Assembly: GCF_000622895.1 (NCBI RefSeq)
Contig: NZ_AVCC01000016.1
Location: 1 to 54,483, forward strand
Direction: 5' to 3'
From: Herminiimonas sp. CN
GTDB taxonomy: Bacteria > Pseudomonadota > Gammaproteobacteria > Burkholderiales > Burkholderiaceae_D
Length of the DNA: 54,483 nucleotides
In this document: piece after piece, positions 1 through 10,414 of the stretch
Numbering within the stretch: the stretch's first letter is position 1
How the letters are laid out: every line of letters begins with the position of its first letter
The notes under the pieces: model-generated
Told to the model about the DNA's origin: nothing
Databases searched by the model: none
What the model saw: the letters and a program-made list of their open reading frames with translations, nothing else
Translations under genes and position numbers: made by a program

Positions 1-669
1 GTTGCTGGCAATGCTCAGGTCAGAAGCTGCCCCCAAAAAATAAATGCCCTTCCTTTGCGTCGTGCTATTCCGGTGAATTTTTCCGAGGGCCGGTTCCCTT
101 TGATGGGAAATAGAAATAGCGTTTTTTCCAAATGGAGCGTAGGTGTCATTTTTTTGATTCTGCTACTTTTTTCAGCTTTGTTGTCGCAAAGAATGGGATG
201 GCTTCCGGATTTGTCTAAAGTGACAGTTGCTTCATCAATGAATAATCGGGATAAAACGATTCCGGGAGAGATTGCATTAGCCCCAGAGAAGGAGGTGAAG
301 GCGCCGCGCCCGGAGGTTCGCAAAGAAGATGTCGCGATTCCACCTGTGGTGATGCCGGCATCAGCATCAGCACCTGAATCTGGGGATGCGCCAGTTGTTG
401 CGGTTTCGGCGGCGCCTAACGATGTCGCAGAAAAAGATCAGCTAGTGCTGCAGGCGCATCAAGATTCCTGGATTGAGTTAAAGAGGGCTAATAAGAGCAT
501 TGCTTTCTCGCGTATTTTGAAGGCTGGCGAGGTTGAAAAATTTGAAATGAATGAGCCAGTCTTGTTGACAATCGGTAATGTCGCAGGAGTGAAGGTCACT
601 TTGCGCGGCGAGTCATTAAATGCTAAGGCGGGCGTCAATGGCAATGTTGCCAGAATCAATTTGAAATAA
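1..669 (+). CDS. rodZ: RodZ, cytoskeleton/cell-shape protein (3' part only)
   Basis: Partial gene, open at the left edge: the frame is clear of stops from base 1. RodZ is an inner-membrane protein that anchors the MreB cytoskeleton and helps maintain rod shape. Visible are a basic cytoplasmic stretch, one membrane segment (about bases 133-187, rich in I/L/F), an Ala/Pro/Glu-rich periplasmic linker, and from about base 437 a domain of roughly 75 residues that looks like the DUF4115 C-terminal domain of RodZ (WIELKRANK, SRILKAGEVEKF, GNVAGVKVTLRG). The N-terminal helix-turn-helix domain would lie before the window. An in-frame TTG at 55 is not a credible start because the frame continues upstream. 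ispG follows 6 bases later, a common arrangement, so co-transcription is likely. Confidence 0.85.
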   Translation, partial: VAGNAQVRSCPQKINALPLRRAIPVNFSEGRFPLMGNRNSVFSKWSVGVIFLILLLFSALLSQRMGWLPDLSKVTVASSMNNRDKTIPGEIALAPEKEVKAPRPEVRKEDVAIPPVVMPASASAPESGDAPVVAVSAAPNDVAEKDQLVLQAHQDSWIELKRANKSIAFSRILKAGEVEKFEMNEPVLLTIGNVAGVKVTLRGESLNAKAGVNGNVARINLK

Positions 670-675
670 TCAGGC

Positions 676-1944
676 ATGGTAAACAATACGCCCATAGCAT
701 CAGGCTCCGCTGCCCGACGTAACACTAGAACGACTGTCATCCGTCATGGCGTGCGTGAGGTTTTAGTCGGGGGAGGTGCTCCTGTAGTTGTCCAGTCGAT
801 GACTAATACTGATACGGCAGATGTAATCGGCACGGTAATTCAGATCAAGGATTTGGCTCGCGCGGGCTCCGAGATAGTACGCATTACCGTGAATAATCCA
901 GAGGCAGCTGCTGCTGTGCCTGCGATTCGCGATCAGCTGGATAAGATGGGTATCGACGTGCCTTTGGTCGGCGATTTTCACTATAACGGTCATACGCTGT
1001 TAAACGATTACCCGGACTGCGCACGGGCACTTTCGAAATACCGTATCAATCCCGGAAACGTAGGGCAGGGCGCCAAGCGAGACACCCAGTTTGCGCAAAT
1101 GATTGAAGTTGCCTGCAAATATGGCAAGCCGGTACGCATCGGGGTAAATTGGGGAAGTCTCGATCAGTCATTGTTGGCGCGGATCATGGATGAGAATGCC
1201 AAAAGATTAGCCCCTTGGCCTGCTAGCGCTGTCATGTATGAGGCTTTGGTTACTTCTGCCATAGAGAATGCGCAACGGGCAGAAACGTTGGGTATGCCGG
1301 GCAACCAGATTATCCTGTCGTGTAAAGTTTCAGGCGTGCAGGATTTGATTGCCGTTTATCGCGAACTTGCCCGCCGCTGCGATTACCCGCTGCATTTAGG
1401 TCTTACTGAAGCAGGTATGGGAAGTAAGGGTATTGTCGCTTCTACAGCGGCGTTATCTGTATTGCTGCAAGAGGGGATCGGCGACACTATTCGCATCTCT
1501 CTCACTCCTGAACCGGGTGGAGATCGCGCAAGAGAAGTAATTGTGGCGCAGGAGATTTTGCAGACAATGGGTATGCGAAAATTTGCCCCAATGGTAATTG
1601 CATGTCCCGGATGTGGTCGCACAACTTCAACTGTATTTCAGGATTTGGCCAACAGGATTCAAACGTATTTGCGCGATCAGATGCCGGTATGGAAGAAGGC
1701 GTATCCAGGGGTTGAAGGAATGAATGTCGCTGTTATGGGATGTATCGTAAATGGCCCTGGTGAATCCAGGCATGCAAATATCGGCATCAGCCTGCCGGGA
1801 ACGGGGGAATCATCCGCCGCTCCTGTATTCGTAGATGGCGAAAAGAGTGTCACTCTGCGCGGTGATCGCATTGCAGAGGAATTTCAGGCAATCGTACTGG
1901 ATTATGTCAAGACTCATTACGGCAACGCCACTATTGCCGTTTGA
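676..1944 (+). CDS. ispG: IspG (GcpE), 4-hydroxy-3-methylbut-2-enyl diphosphate synthase
   Basis: 422 residues. Catalyses the penultimate step of the MEP isoprenoid pathway, converting methylerythritol cyclodiphosphate to HMBPP with a [4Fe-4S] cluster. The cluster ligands are visible: CPGC (Cys310, Cys313) and [10 protein letters not shown] (Cys356, Glu363). The N-terminal TIM-barrel part shows [10 protein letters not shown] and [11 protein letters not shown]. The length fits the longer proteobacterial form with the insert between barrel and cluster domain. The ATG at 676 follows the rodZ stop closely, with only a weak AGG upstream; no better start is seen. dxr, an earlier step of the same pathway, lies at the other end of the window. 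Confidence 0.97.
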   Translation: MVNNTPIASGSAARRNTRTTVIRHGVREVLVGGGAPVVVQSMTNTDTADVIGTVIQIKDLARAGSEIVRITVNNPEAAAAVPAIRDQLDKMGIDVPLVGDFHYNGHTLLNDYPDCARALSKYRINPGNVGQGAKRDTQFAQMIEVACKYGKPVRIGVNWGSLDQSLLARIMDENAKRLAPWPASAVMYEALVTSAIENAQRAETLGMPGNQIILSCKVSGVQDLIAVYRELARRCDYPLHLGLTEAGMGSKGIVASTAALSVLLQEGIGDTIRISLTPEPGGDRAREVIVAQEILQTMGMRKFAPMVIACPGCGRTTSTVFQDLANRIQTYLRDQMPVWKKAYPGVEGMNVAVMGCIVNGPGESRHANIGISLPGTGESSAAPVFVDGEKSVTLRGDRIAEEFQAIVLDYVKTHYGNATIAV

Positions 1945-1992
1945 GTGTGTTCATTCAAATGCCTGTTCATCGTTGATAAGTGTGTAAATAGA

Positions 1993-3333
1993 ATGTCGGA
2001 AAATAAAAAAATCGAAAAAATTGTTGGTGTGAAAGGAATGAATGACATTCTTCCGACTGACGCTCCGCTCTGGGAATTATTTGAAAATACCGTGCAGTCC
2101 GTATTGAAAAGCTATGGCTTCCAGCAGATTCGCACGCCAATCGTTGAGCCTACCGCCTTGTTTTCTCGAGGATTGGGCGATGTGACCGATATCGTCGAAA
2201 AAGAAATGTATTCCTTTACCGACTCGATGAATGGCGACCAACTGACGCTTCGCCCCGAATGTACGGCAAGTGTAGTTCGCGCGGCATTGGAGCATAACCT
2301 GACGTACGATGGCCCGAAACGACTATGGTATGCAGGTCCGATGTTCCGTCATGAGAAGCCGCAGCGCGGACGCTATCGCCAGTTTCATCAGATTGGCGCA
2401 GAAGCTCTCGGATTCGTCGGCCCCGATATCGATGCGGAACTGATTATGCTGTGTCAGCGTCTTTGGGACGATCTTGGACTGCAAGATGTAAGGCTGGAAT
2501 TGAATTCGATCGGAAATGCGGATGAACGGAATAAGCATCGAGCCGACCTCGTAGCTTATTTCGAGAAGCATGCAGATTTGCTCGATGCCGATGCCCAACG
2601 ACGCCTGTACTCAAATCCGCTAAGAATACTGGATACAAAAAATCCGGCGATGCAGACAATGGTGAATGCAGCCCCAAGATTGCTAGATTACTTGGGAGAT
2701 GACTCGCGCGCGCACTTCGAAGGAGTGCAAAAGATACTGCGTCACAACAGTATTCCGTTCACTATTAACACGCGGTTAGTACGCGGCATGGACTATTACA
2801 ATCGCACCGTGTTTGAGTGGGTCACCGATCAGCTTGGTGCGCAGGGCACTGTCTGTGGTGGCGGAAGGTATGATCCATTGGTTGAAATATTTGGCGGTAA
2901 ACCAACGCCAGCCTGCGGCTTTGCCATAGGTGTAGAACGCATTCTGGAGCTTATGAAAGTAAGTGGAGATCTTTCGCCACCGAACCAGTGCGATGTCTAT
3001 ATCCTCCACCAAGGTGAAGATGCACAGTTACAGGCATTTGTTCTATCCGAGCGAATCCGCGATGCCGGCCTGGATGTTGTGCTACATTGCGCTTCCGCCA
3101 ATTCCGCGAGCAGTTTTAAATCACAAATGAAGCGAGCTGATGCGAGCGGAGCGGCTTTCGCTGTCATTATTGGTAAAGATGAGATTGATGGCGGGGTTGC
3201 TGCCATTAAGGCTCTGCGTATCACTCAAACTGATCAGCAACAAGTTAGCATTGCGTTCGATGCTGTAGTGGATTATCTGGTTGACCAAGTAGTCGGCGAA
3301 GATGAGCACGAGCATATTCACTATCACCATTAA
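1993..3333 (+). CDS. hisS: Histidyl-tRNA synthetase
   Basis: Class II aminoacyl-tRNA synthetase that charges tRNA-His, cytoplasmic, 446 residues from the ATG at 1993. Seen: KGMNDILP at the N-terminus, motif 2 ([17 protein letters not shown]), the histidine-specific [13 protein letters not shown] (Arg264 onward), GGGRYDPL, motif 3 (GFAIGVERI), and a C-terminal anticodon-binding domain. The frame stays open back to a GTG at 1945 directly after ispG, but those 16 extra residues do not look like the family, so 1993 is preferred despite a weak ribosome site. Odd feature: the protein ends in a short acidic/His-rich tail ([11 protein letters not shown]). Part of the ispG-hisS-yfgM-bamB-der series. 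Confidence 0.97.
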   Translation: MSENKKIEKIVGVKGMNDILPTDAPLWELFENTVQSVLKSYGFQQIRTPIVEPTALFSRGLGDVTDIVEKEMYSFTDSMNGDQLTLRPECTASVVRAALEHNLTYDGPKRLWYAGPMFRHEKPQRGRYRQFHQIGAEALGFVGPDIDAELIMLCQRLWDDLGLQDVRLELNSIGNADERNKHRADLVAYFEKHADLLDADAQRRLYSNPLRILDTKNPAMQTMVNAAPRLLDYLGDDSRAHFEGVQKILRHNSIPFTINTRLVRGMDYYNRTVFEWVTDQLGAQGTVCGGGRYDPLVEIFGGKPTPACGFAIGVERILELMKVSGDLSPPNQCDVYILHQGEDAQLQAFVLSERIRDAGLDVVLHCASANSASSFKSQMKRADASGAAFAVIIGKDEIDGGVAAIKALRITQTDQQQVSIAFDAVVDYLVDQVVGEDEHEHIHYHH

Positions 3334-3342
3334 CATTACAAC

Positions 3343-3993
3343 ATGGCATACGATCACGAAGAACAAGAGCAGTTAGCCTCAATCAAGGCTTGGTGGAATC
3401 AATATGGTAACCTGCTGACCTGGTTGCTCATTATTGTTATGGCAATTTATGCCGGCTGGTCGGGCTGGAATTATTATCAGCGCAAGCAGTCGGCACAAGC
3501 ATCTTTACTCTATGAGGAGTTGGAGAAGTCGATTGTAGCCAAGGATAATGTAAAGACTCTGCGTGCTGCGACGGATTTGCAGACGAAATTCAGTAAGACT
3601 TCTTATGCGCAGATGAGTGCGCTTGTCGCGGCTAAAAGCGCATTTGACGCGAATGACCTGAAAGTTGCAACAAACCAGCTTTCATGGGCTATTGATCATG
3701 GCTCTGATGAGGAATACAAAGCTATCGCCAAACTTCGCCTTTCCGGTCTTCTGCTGGATGCCAAATCGTATGACGAGGCGTTGAAGCTGTTAGAAACAAA
3801 ATTTCCTGCGCAGTTTGCCGGCTTGGTCGCTGACCGCAAGGGAGATATTTTCGTTTTGCAAAACAAAAACGATGTGGCGCGCTCTTCCTATGCATTAGCA
3901 CTGGAGAAAATAGAGAAAAATAGTCCGATACGTCAGTTGATTCAAATGAAACTGGATGCATTGGGTAGTTCGCCAGTTAAGTCTGTAGGTTAA
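3343..3993 (+). CDS. yfgM: YfgM-type TPR membrane protein (Sec translocon ancillary)
   Basis: 216 residues. YfgM is an inner-membrane protein with a periplasmic TPR-like domain; in E. coli it associates with SecYEG and the chaperone PpiD and helps hand over exported proteins. Seen: a short acidic cytoplasmic N-terminus (YDHEEQEQLASIKAWW is typical of the family), one membrane segment at about residues 22-41, then helical repeats rich in A/L/K (LLYEELEKSI, LLLDAKSYDEALKLLE). It lies 9 bases after hisS and 19 before bamB; this hisS-yfgM-bamB-der order is widely conserved. The ribosome site is weak, so translation may be coupled to hisS. Co-location with bamB fits a role in envelope protein biogenesis. 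Confidence 0.9.
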   Translation: MAYDHEEQEQLASIKAWWNQYGNLLTWLLIIVMAIYAGWSGWNYYQRKQSAQASLLYEELEKSIVAKDNVKTLRAATDLQTKFSKTSYAQMSALVAAKSAFDANDLKVATNQLSWAIDHGSDEEYKAIAKLRLSGLLLDAKSYDEALKLLETKFPAQFAGLVADRKGDIFVLQNKNDVARSSYALALEKIEKNSPIRQLIQMKLDALGSSPVKSVG

Positions 3994-4012
3994 CGAAAAA
4001 TTAGGGGAAATG

Positions 4013-5161
4013 ATGCGAATTGCAGTTAAGCTCGCGTATATAAGCGTAGTTGCGGTTTTGTCCGGATGCTCTTCGTTAAATCCGTTTGCCAGCAAGATGG
4101 AGCCTAAAAATCAACCTGCAATGTTAGTGGATTTTCAGCCAACGCTAGCGATTCATCAGGCATGGTCTACATCAATTGGCAATGCAGGGGCGTTCTCGTT
4201 CTCTCCGGCGGCTATCGGAGGTGATGTTTTTGTAGCGGCAAAAGATGGATCAATTGCGCGTTTGGATGCTATCTCAGGTAATCCTGTTTGGCGTATTAAT
4301 GCCGGCATACCATTGACGGCCGGTGTGGGTAGCGACGGCAATACAGTCGTGGTAGCCGGCGAAAAAGGAACAATCCTGGCATTCGATGTCAATGGGAAGA
4401 TGCTTTGGAAGGCACAAACTTCCAGTGAAGTACTGTCCGTTCCTGCGGTAGGCCAAGGAGTTGTAGTTGTTCGTAGTCACGATAATCGTATTATCGCGCT
4501 GGATGCAGGCACTGGATTGCGTCGTTGGGTTGCGCAACGAGCGGTTCCTTCTTTGACGTTACGCACAGTGCCGGGAATGACGATTGCAGGATCTAGTGTA
4601 TTTGTTGGCTTGCCTGGTGGTAGGCTGTTGGCTCTGGCCTTGAATAACGGGGGAGCGCGTTGGGAGGCTGCAGTCGGAGATCCGCGCGGTACGACAGAGC
4701 TTGAGCGCATAGCCGATATTTCTGGTGCACCAGTGATTGCCGGCGAGGATATCTGCACAGTTGCGTATCAGGGTAAAGTGGCATGCTTTAATATGTCGAC
4801 AGGTTCCGCGCGTTGGGCCAGGTCGTTATCTAGTGATGTTGGGATAGGAGTAGATGAGCGCTATGTTTTTGCTGCCGACGAACGTGGTGCGGTAACAGCG
4901 TTTACACGTGATGCAGGAATGAATGTGTGGCGTAACGATAAACTGATGAACCGCCGTCTATCCACCCCGACATCATTTGGGCGTGCCGTAGTTGTAGGAG
5001 ATGGGCAAGGTTATATACATTTTCTTTCTCGTGAGACCGGCGCGTTTCTAGGTCGTACCAGCACAGGTGGGGGGGCGATACTGTCCGCTCCAGTTGTTGC
5101 GGGTACGAATTTGATTTTTCAAACCCAATCAGGGGCAGTGGTCGCTTTGACGACCGAGTAA
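4013..5161 (+). CDS. bamB: BamB, outer membrane assembly lipoprotein
   Basis: About 382 residues. BamB is the beta-propeller lipoprotein of the BAM complex that helps BamA insert outer-membrane proteins. Seen: a lipoprotein signal peptide with lipobox LSGC (Cys19), then repeated PQQ/WD-like blades of the form AxDxxTGxxxW ([48 protein letters not shown]). ATG codons occur at 4010 and 4013; the AGGGGA ribosome site at 4003-4008 is too close to the first, so 4013 is chosen. der starts 7 bases after the stop. BamA, its partner, is at the right end of the window. Confidence 0.95.
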   Translation: MRIAVKLAYISVVAVLSGCSSLNPFASKMEPKNQPAMLVDFQPTLAIHQAWSTSIGNAGAFSFSPAAIGGDVFVAAKDGSIARLDAISGNPVWRINAGIPLTAGVGSDGNTVVVAGEKGTILAFDVNGKMLWKAQTSSEVLSVPAVGQGVVVVRSHDNRIIALDAGTGLRRWVAQRAVPSLTLRTVPGMTIAGSSVFVGLPGGRLLALALNNGGARWEAAVGDPRGTTELERIADISGAPVIAGEDICTVAYQGKVACFNMSTGSARWARSLSSDVGIGVDERYVFAADERGAVTAFTRDAGMNVWRNDKLMNRRLSTPTSFGRAVVVGDGQGYIHFLSRETGAFLGRTSTGGGAILSAPVVAGTNLIFQTQSGAVVALTTE

Positions 5162-5168
5162 CAATTTG

Positions 5169-6506
5169 ATGAAGCCGGTAATTGCATTAGTAGGCCGACC
5201 TAACGTCGGTAAGTCCACGTTGTTCAACCGCCTTACGCGATCGCGTGATGCACTGGTAGCTGATCTGCCTGGCCTTACCCGAGATCGTCATTATGGGGAA
5301 GGGCGCTTGGGAGAGCGACCCTTTCTAGTGATTGATACCGGAGGGTTCGAGCCTGTGGCCAAAGAGGGCATCATGCATCAGATGGCCAAACAGACGAAAC
5401 AGGCAGTAGCGGAAGCCGATATCATCATTTTCATTGTTGATGGACGCCAGGGGTTGACTCCGCATGACAAGACAATAACGGATTTCTTGCGCAAATCTGG
5501 CAGGTCAGTCATGTTGGTTGTCAATAAATCCGAAGGCATGAAGTACACTTCAGTTGCCGCTGATTTTTACGAACTTGGGCTGGGCGATCCATATGTGATT
5601 TCAGCTGCGCACGGTGATGGCGTGATGGATCTGGTTGATGAGTCCTTGAACTTGGCATTTGCGCAGCGCCCTGACGAAACGGGAGAGCAGGACACATCTC
5701 ATCAGGGAGTGAAAATTGCTATTGTCGGCCGCCCGAACGTGGGCAAGTCAACTTTGGTCAATACCGTGTTGGGTGAGGATCGTGTTATAGCTTTTGATAT
5801 GCCCGGTACTACCCGGGATTCCATCGAAATTCCATTTGAGCGAGAGGGTAAACATTACACATTGATTGATACCGCTGGAATACGACGACGCGGAAAAGTT
5901 TTCGAGGCAATCGAAAAGTTTTCAGTTGTTAAAACATTGCAGTCAATTTCAGAGGCTAATGTGGTTCTGCTGTTGCTTGATGCTCAGCAGGATATATCCG
6001 AACAAGATGCACACATAGCTGGATTTGTATTGGAATCAGGTCGTGCGCTAGTTGTCGGTGTGAATAAATGGGACGGTTTGACATCGGAGAAACGCGATGA
6101 AATCAAGATGGATTTAGAGCGCAAATTGAGTTTTTTGTCTTTTGCGAAATTTCATTTTATCTCTGCTTTGAAATCAACCGGTATTGGCCCATTAATGAAG
6201 TCAATTGATGCGGCATATGTAGCAGCAATGGCTGATTTGACTACTCCTAAATTGACGCGAGCATTGATAGAGGCGGTAGAGCACCAGCAACCTCGTCGTA
6301 AAGGATCAATTCGCCCAAAATTGAGATATGCCCACCAAGGAGGACAAAACCCTCCCATAGTCATTATCCATGGAAACGCGCTCAATTCTATTGATGATAA
6401 TTATAAACGTTATCTAGAAAAACATTTTAGAGAAACATTTTCACTCATCGGAACACCTTTACGCATTGAATTTCGCTCAAGTAAAAATCCGTTTGCCGGA
6501 AATTAA
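5169..6506 (+). CDS. der: Der (EngA), double-domain ribosome assembly GTPase
   Basis: 445 residues, starting at the ATG at 5169 (an in-frame TTG one codon earlier is ignored). Der is an essential GTPase of late 50S subunit assembly. Two G domains in tandem are clear: the first with GRPNVGKST at residues 9-17 and DTGGF, the second with [12 protein letters not shown] near residue 183 and [10 protein letters not shown], plus the NKWD guanine-specificity motif. The C-terminal KH-like domain ends in [10 protein letters not shown], characteristic of Der. It closes the ispG-der series; a gap of 125 AT-rich bases with no clear terminator separates it from hfq. Confidence 0.98.
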   Translation: MKPVIALVGRPNVGKSTLFNRLTRSRDALVADLPGLTRDRHYGEGRLGERPFLVIDTGGFEPVAKEGIMHQMAKQTKQAVAEADIIIFIVDGRQGLTPHDKTITDFLRKSGRSVMLVVNKSEGMKYTSVAADFYELGLGDPYVISAAHGDGVMDLVDESLNLAFAQRPDETGEQDTSHQGVKIAIVGRPNVGKSTLVNTVLGEDRVIAFDMPGTTRDSIEIPFEREGKHYTLIDTAGIRRRGKVFEAIEKFSVVKTLQSISEANVVLLLLDAQQDISEQDAHIAGFVLESGRALVVGVNKWDGLTSEKRDEIKMDLERKLSFLSFAKFHFISALKSTGIGPLMKSIDAAYVAAMADLTTPKLTRALIEAVEHQQPRRKGSIRPKLRYAHQGGQNPPIVIIHGNALNSIDDNYKRYLEKHFRETFSLIGTPLRIEFRSSKNPFAGN

Positions 6507-6631
6507 AATTTATGCTTCTGTAATACAGATATAAATATTAATGGATTTAAATTAATCATTTTTTACGAGTGTCGCTTGATAATTTTTAAGTCGCCACCAA
6601 CTCTTAATTACAACAACAGAATGGAGCTGTC

Positions 6632-6868
6632 ATGAGCAACAAAGGGCAACTGTTACAAGACCCCTTCCTCAATGCATTGCGAAAAGAGCATGTGCCCGTT
6701 TCGATATATCTCGTCAATGGCATTAAGTTGCAGGGGCACATTGAGTCTTTTGATCAATACGTTGTTTTGCTGCGTAATACTGTGACGCAAATGGTATATA
6801 AACACGCAATCTCTACTGTTGTGCCGGCGCGCGCAGTTAATTTAAATATAGAGCAAGAAGAGCAATGA
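6632..6868 (+). CDS. hfq: RNA chaperone Hfq
   Basis: 78 residues, the usual short betaproteobacterial length. Hfq forms hexameric rings that bind small RNAs and mRNAs and promote their pairing. Seen: [29 protein letters not shown] (Sm1 motif with Gln8 and Asp9 of the proximal face) and [12 protein letters not shown] (Sm2, with the YKHA signature). A ribosome site GGAG lies just before the ATG. The preceding 125 bases are AT-rich and probably hold its promoter, but no convincing -35/-10 pair could be assigned. hflX follows 38 bases later, as in many proteobacteria. Confidence 0.98.
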   Translation: MSNKGQLLQDPFLNALRKEHVPVSIYLVNGIKLQGHIESFDQYVVLLRNTVTQMVYKHAISTVVPARAVNLNIEQEEQ

Positions 6869-6906
6869 TTGATTCGTTCTTCGTAATCTAGTACGAGACG
6901 ACCTTA

Positions 6907-8007
6907 ATGCGTGCAGCCCTAGTTGGGATCGATTTCGGCAAAAATGATTTTGCTGCGAGTCTAGAAGAATTATCTTTGCTCTGCTCTTCGGCGGGAGCGG
7001 ACCCTTTTGTTGTTATTACGGGCAGGCGTTCGCGCCCGGATGCGTCCCTATTCATAGGGTCAGGCAAAGCAGAGGAAATTGCATTTGCGGTGACTGAAAA
7101 TCAGATTGATATCGTTATTTTCAATCATATTTTGACGCCGGCTCAGCAACGTAATCTTGAAAAATTATTAAAAGTTCGCGTGGTTGACAGAACCACTCTG
7201 ATCCTTGATATTTTTGCGCAACGTGCCAAAAGTCATGAGGGAAAAGTGCAGGTTGAGCTTGCACAGTTGCAACATCTCTCTACTCGCTTAATTCGTGGCT
7301 GGACTCACCTGGAACGACAAAAAGGTGGCATAGGGTTGCGTGGACCAGGTGAGACACAGTTGGAAACTGATCGTCGTTTGTTGGGAGTGAGAGTTAAGGC
7401 TCTTGGCGTGCGGCTGGAAAAATTGCAGCGCCAACGCGAAACGCAACGTCGCGCCAGAGATAAAGGGAATGCATTCACAGTATCATTGGTCGGATATACA
7501 AATGCGGGGAAATCTACTTTATTCAACGCGCTGACAAATGCAGGCACCTATGCGGCAGATCAACTTTTCGCAACCTTAGACACGACATCGCGTCGTGTCT
7601 ATCTTGGTGATGCGGGCAATGCGGTTCTTTCTGATACCGTTGGTTTCATTCGAGAATTACCCCACCAATTGGTTGCTGCGTTCAAGGCAACCTTGGAAGA
7701 GACCGTTAATGCAGATTTATTATTGCACGTCGTTGATGCGGCAAGTCCGGCGCGAATGGAGCAAATCGAGCAAGTCAACATGGTTCTGGCAGAAATCGGT
7801 GCGGATCATATTCCGCAGATGTTGGTCTGGAACAAGATTGATGTCATGGGCTTGCAGCAATCTGCGGAGTTGGATGAGTATGGTAGAATCCAAAGGGTTT
7901 TTGCTAGCGCTAAAACAGGCATTGGCCTTGATCTTTTGCGGCATGCGCTCGGTGAGTTTGCCAAGTCGCGTATGACCGTTTTGTCGGAATGTTCACCAGT
8001 AAATTGA
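6907..8007 (+). CDS. hflX: HflX, ribosome-associated GTPase
   Basis: 366 residues, slightly shorter than the E. coli protein. HflX binds 50S subunits and can split stalled or heat-damaged ribosomes. Seen: an N-terminal HflX domain (VVDRTTLILDIFAQRAKSHEGK, IGLRGPGETQLETDRR), a coiled-coil linker, and a G domain with GYTNAGKST at residues 196-204, the switch DTVGFIRELP, and NKID. It follows hfq and precedes hflK, the standard hfq-hflX-hflK-hflC order. The ribosome site before the ATG is weak. Confidence 0.97.
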   Translation: MRAALVGIDFGKNDFAASLEELSLLCSSAGADPFVVITGRRSRPDASLFIGSGKAEEIAFAVTENQIDIVIFNHILTPAQQRNLEKLLKVRVVDRTTLILDIFAQRAKSHEGKVQVELAQLQHLSTRLIRGWTHLERQKGGIGLRGPGETQLETDRRLLGVRVKALGVRLEKLQRQRETQRRARDKGNAFTVSLVGYTNAGKSTLFNALTNAGTYAADQLFATLDTTSRRVYLGDAGNAVLSDTVGFIRELPHQLVAAFKATLEETVNADLLLHVVDAASPARMEQIEQVNMVLAEIGADHIPQMLVWNKIDVMGLQQSAELDEYGRIQRVFASAKTGIGLDLLRHALGEFAKSRMTVLSECSPVN

Positions 8008-8077
8008 TCAAGCGGTATTCAACTCAAATAGAGTCGAATAAGCGTTTTCACTTATATTTAAGCTGGATTTGGAAACA

Positions 8078-9379
8078 ATGCCTGTATCGATACTGAAAAA
8101 AATTAGGTTAATGTTCTCTCTCAATGATCCTCGGTGGGGCCGGGATTCTCGTGGCGATGAAAATAAAAATCATATGCAGAATGACAAAAATCCCAACAAT
8201 GGACCGCCTGACTTGGATCAGTTGTGGCGTGATTTTAATCAACGGCTAAATCGTTTTTTTGGTGGGAAAAGTGGTGGAAGCAGTTCTGGTTCTAATGGCG
8301 ACAGCTTTAAGCCTGATGCCAAAGGAGCAGGAATTGGAGTTGGGGTAATTGCAGCTATTGCAATTTCTTTGTGGCTGGTGAGTGGGTTTTTTATTGTTCA
8401 AGAGGGGCAAACCGGCATTGTAATGACTTTTGGTAAATACAAGAGCATGGCTCCTGCTGGCTTCAACTGGCGTTGGCCATCTCCGATTCAAAGCCATGAA
8501 ATAGTGAACGTTTCTCAAGTGCGCACAGTTGAGGTGGGCTACAGATCGAGTGTTAAAAATAAACAGCCAAAAGAAGCTCTGATGTTGACTGACGATGAAA
8601 ATATTATCGATATCCAGTTTGCAGTGCAGTATAAACTCAAGAATGCTTCCGATTGGATATTCAATAACCGCGATCAGGAAGAGTTAATCAGGCAAGTTGC
8701 TGAAACTTCTATTCGGGAGATTGTCGGTAAAAATAAGATGGACTTCGTACTTTACGAGGGGCGGGAAAAAGTTGCATTTGATGTTGCTCAATTAATGCAA
8801 AATATCGTTGATCGTTATAAGTCTGGTGCTCAAATTACCAATGTGACAATGCAGGGTGTGCAACCGCCAGAGCAAGTGCAGGCTTCATTTGATGATGCTG
8901 TTAAGGCAGGTCAGGACCTGGTACGTCAAAAGAATGAAGGACAAGCCTATGCAAATGATGTTATTCCAAAAGCACGCGGTGCTGTTTCACGTTTAATGCA
9001 AGAGGCTGAGGCATATCGATCAAGGGTAGAGGCAAATGCATTGGGTGATGCATCCCGTTTTAATCAGATTTATGCAGAATATCAAAAAGCACCAGCTGTT
9101 ACGCGCGATCGTATTTATTTGGACACGATGCAGTATATTTTTACCAACACAACCAAGTTAATGGTGGATGTGAAAAATGGTAATTCCTTGCTTTATTTGC
9201 CATTGGATAAGCTAATGGCACAAACGAGTGCGAGTGGCATTCCTGCTGCCAATCAAAATAGTGCGTCTAATGCAGTGCCAGGTTCTGCACTGGATTCTTT
9301 GCCATCCAGTGGCAGTCTGCAACAGAAAGATTCCCGCAGTAGGGAGTCGCGTGATTCCCGTGGTCAGGAGACTCGATAA
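8078..9379 (+). CDS. hflK: HflK, subunit of the HflKC membrane complex
   Basis: About 433 residues. HflK and HflC are SPFH/band-7 proteins of the inner membrane that form a large cage around FtsH protease and modulate its activity. Seen: a Gly/Asn-rich N-terminus with SLNDPRWG, one membrane segment (about bases 8326-8400), the SPFH domain beginning FFIVQEGQTGIVMTFGK, a charged helical region, and a Ser/Arg-rich tail. Start choice is uncertain: ATG 8078 (upstream GGA) gives an extra 11 residues before a second ATG at 8111 (upstream TTAGG), and SLNDPRWG is close to the start in many relatives. The stop overlaps the hflC start (TAATG). Confidence 0.95.
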   Translation: MPVSILKKIRLMFSLNDPRWGRDSRGDENKNHMQNDKNPNNGPPDLDQLWRDFNQRLNRFFGGKSGGSSSGSNGDSFKPDAKGAGIGVGVIAAIAISLWLVSGFFIVQEGQTGIVMTFGKYKSMAPAGFNWRWPSPIQSHEIVNVSQVRTVEVGYRSSVKNKQPKEALMLTDDENIIDIQFAVQYKLKNASDWIFNNRDQEELIRQVAETSIREIVGKNKMDFVLYEGREKVAFDVAQLMQNIVDRYKSGAQITNVTMQGVQPPEQVQASFDDAVKAGQDLVRQKNEGQAYANDVIPKARGAVSRLMQEAEAYRSRVEANALGDASRFNQIYAEYQKAPAVTRDRIYLDTMQYIFTNTTKLMVDVKNGNSLLYLPLDKLMAQTSASGIPAANQNSASNAVPGSALDSLPSSGSLQQKDSRSRESRDSRGQETR

Positions 9380-10269
9380 TGAATCGCGTAATTTCTTATG
9401 TTTTTGTCGGCTTGATTGCTCTTTGGGTTTTTTCATCGACTCTGTTTGTCGTTGATCAGAGGCAGTTTGCAATTGTGTTTGCTCTGGGAGAGGTTAAGCA
9501 GGTTATTAAGGATCCGGGGTTGCATTTCAAATTGCCGCCGCCATTTCAAAATGTTTTATTTCTTGATAAAAGAATCCTAACACTTGATACACCTGATGCA
9601 GATCGTTTTATAACAGCAGAGAAAAAAAATATCTTGGTGGATGCATTCGTGAAGTGGCGAATTATAGATCCGAGACTATATTTTATTAGCTTTGGAGGCG
9701 ATGAGCGCCGTTTGCAGGACCGGATGTCCCAGATTGTAAAAGCCGCACTAAATGAAGAAATCACCAAGCGTACTGTGCGTGAAGTCATATCTGGTGAGCG
9801 CGGCAAAGTAATGGAAGCTATTCAGAAAAAAGTTGGCAACGAAGCTAAAGAAATTGGAATCGAAGTTGTTGATGTGCGATTAAAAAGAGTCGATTATGTA
9901 GAGCAGATCAATAACTCAGTTTATGATCGAATGAAATCCGAGCGTGCGCGGGTAGCTAATCAGTTACGATCAACGGGTGCTGCTGAGTCGGAGAAAATTC
10001 GTGCCGATGCGGATAGGCAACGTACGGTTCTTTTGGCTGAGGCTTATCGTGATGCCGAAAATATCAAAGGGGCAGGTGATGCGAAGGCTTCACAAATTTA
10101 TGCTCAGGCATTTGGTAAAAGCCCTGAATTTTATAAGTTCTATCGCAGCTTGGAGGCATATCGTGCCAGTTTTAAAAACCGTAGTGATGTGATGATTGTC
10201 GATCCTGGCTCCGAGTTTTTTAAGTATTTCAAAAATTCTGGCAACGCAAATTTTATCGGGAAAAAATAG
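9379..10269 (+). CDS. hflC: HflC, subunit of the HflKC membrane complex
   Basis: 296 residues. Partner of HflK in the membrane cage around FtsH. Seen: an N-terminal membrane segment (YVFVGLIALWVFSSTLFVV), the SPFH/band-7 core starting VDQRQFAIVFALGEVKQV, GLHFKLPPPFQNV, and a long charged helix (KSERARVANQLRSTGAAESEKIRADADRQR) typical of prohibitin-like proteins. The start codon overlaps the hflK stop by one base, indicating translational coupling. A strong intrinsic terminator about 95 bases after the stop ends the hfq-hflX-hflK-hflC unit. Confidence 0.97.
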   Translation: MNRVISYVFVGLIALWVFSSTLFVVDQRQFAIVFALGEVKQVIKDPGLHFKLPPPFQNVLFLDKRILTLDTPDADRFITAEKKNILVDAFVKWRIIDPRLYFISFGGDERRLQDRMSQIVKAALNEEITKRTVREVISGERGKVMEAIQKKVGNEAKEIGIEVVDVRLKRVDYVEQINNSVYDRMKSERARVANQLRSTGAAESEKIRADADRQRTVLLAEAYRDAENIKGAGDAKASQIYAQAFGKSPEFYKFYRSLEAYRASFKNRSDVMIVDPGSEFFKYFKNSGNANFIGKK

Positions 10270-10363
10270 AATCGCAATTACGATGCAGTTAATTTGATTG
10301 AATTGCACCGTGCTAATGTCGTTTCAAGCATACGATCCCATATATTATTAGTTGGTTATTTTT

Positions 10364-10400
10364 GTGCGAGATTTAAATGATCTCGCGCATTTTCTTTTTT
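10364..10400 (+). terminator. Intrinsic terminator after hflC
   Basis: A 9-bp stem (10364-10372 with 10380-10388, one G-T wobble), loop TTAAATG, followed by ATTTTCTTTTTT. This is a textbook rho-independent terminator for the hflX-K-C transcript. hisZ begins 14 bases after the T tract, so hisZ must be read from another promoter or by read-through. Confidence 0.85.
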
Positions 10401-10414
10401 AAGTATCCTTTTTT

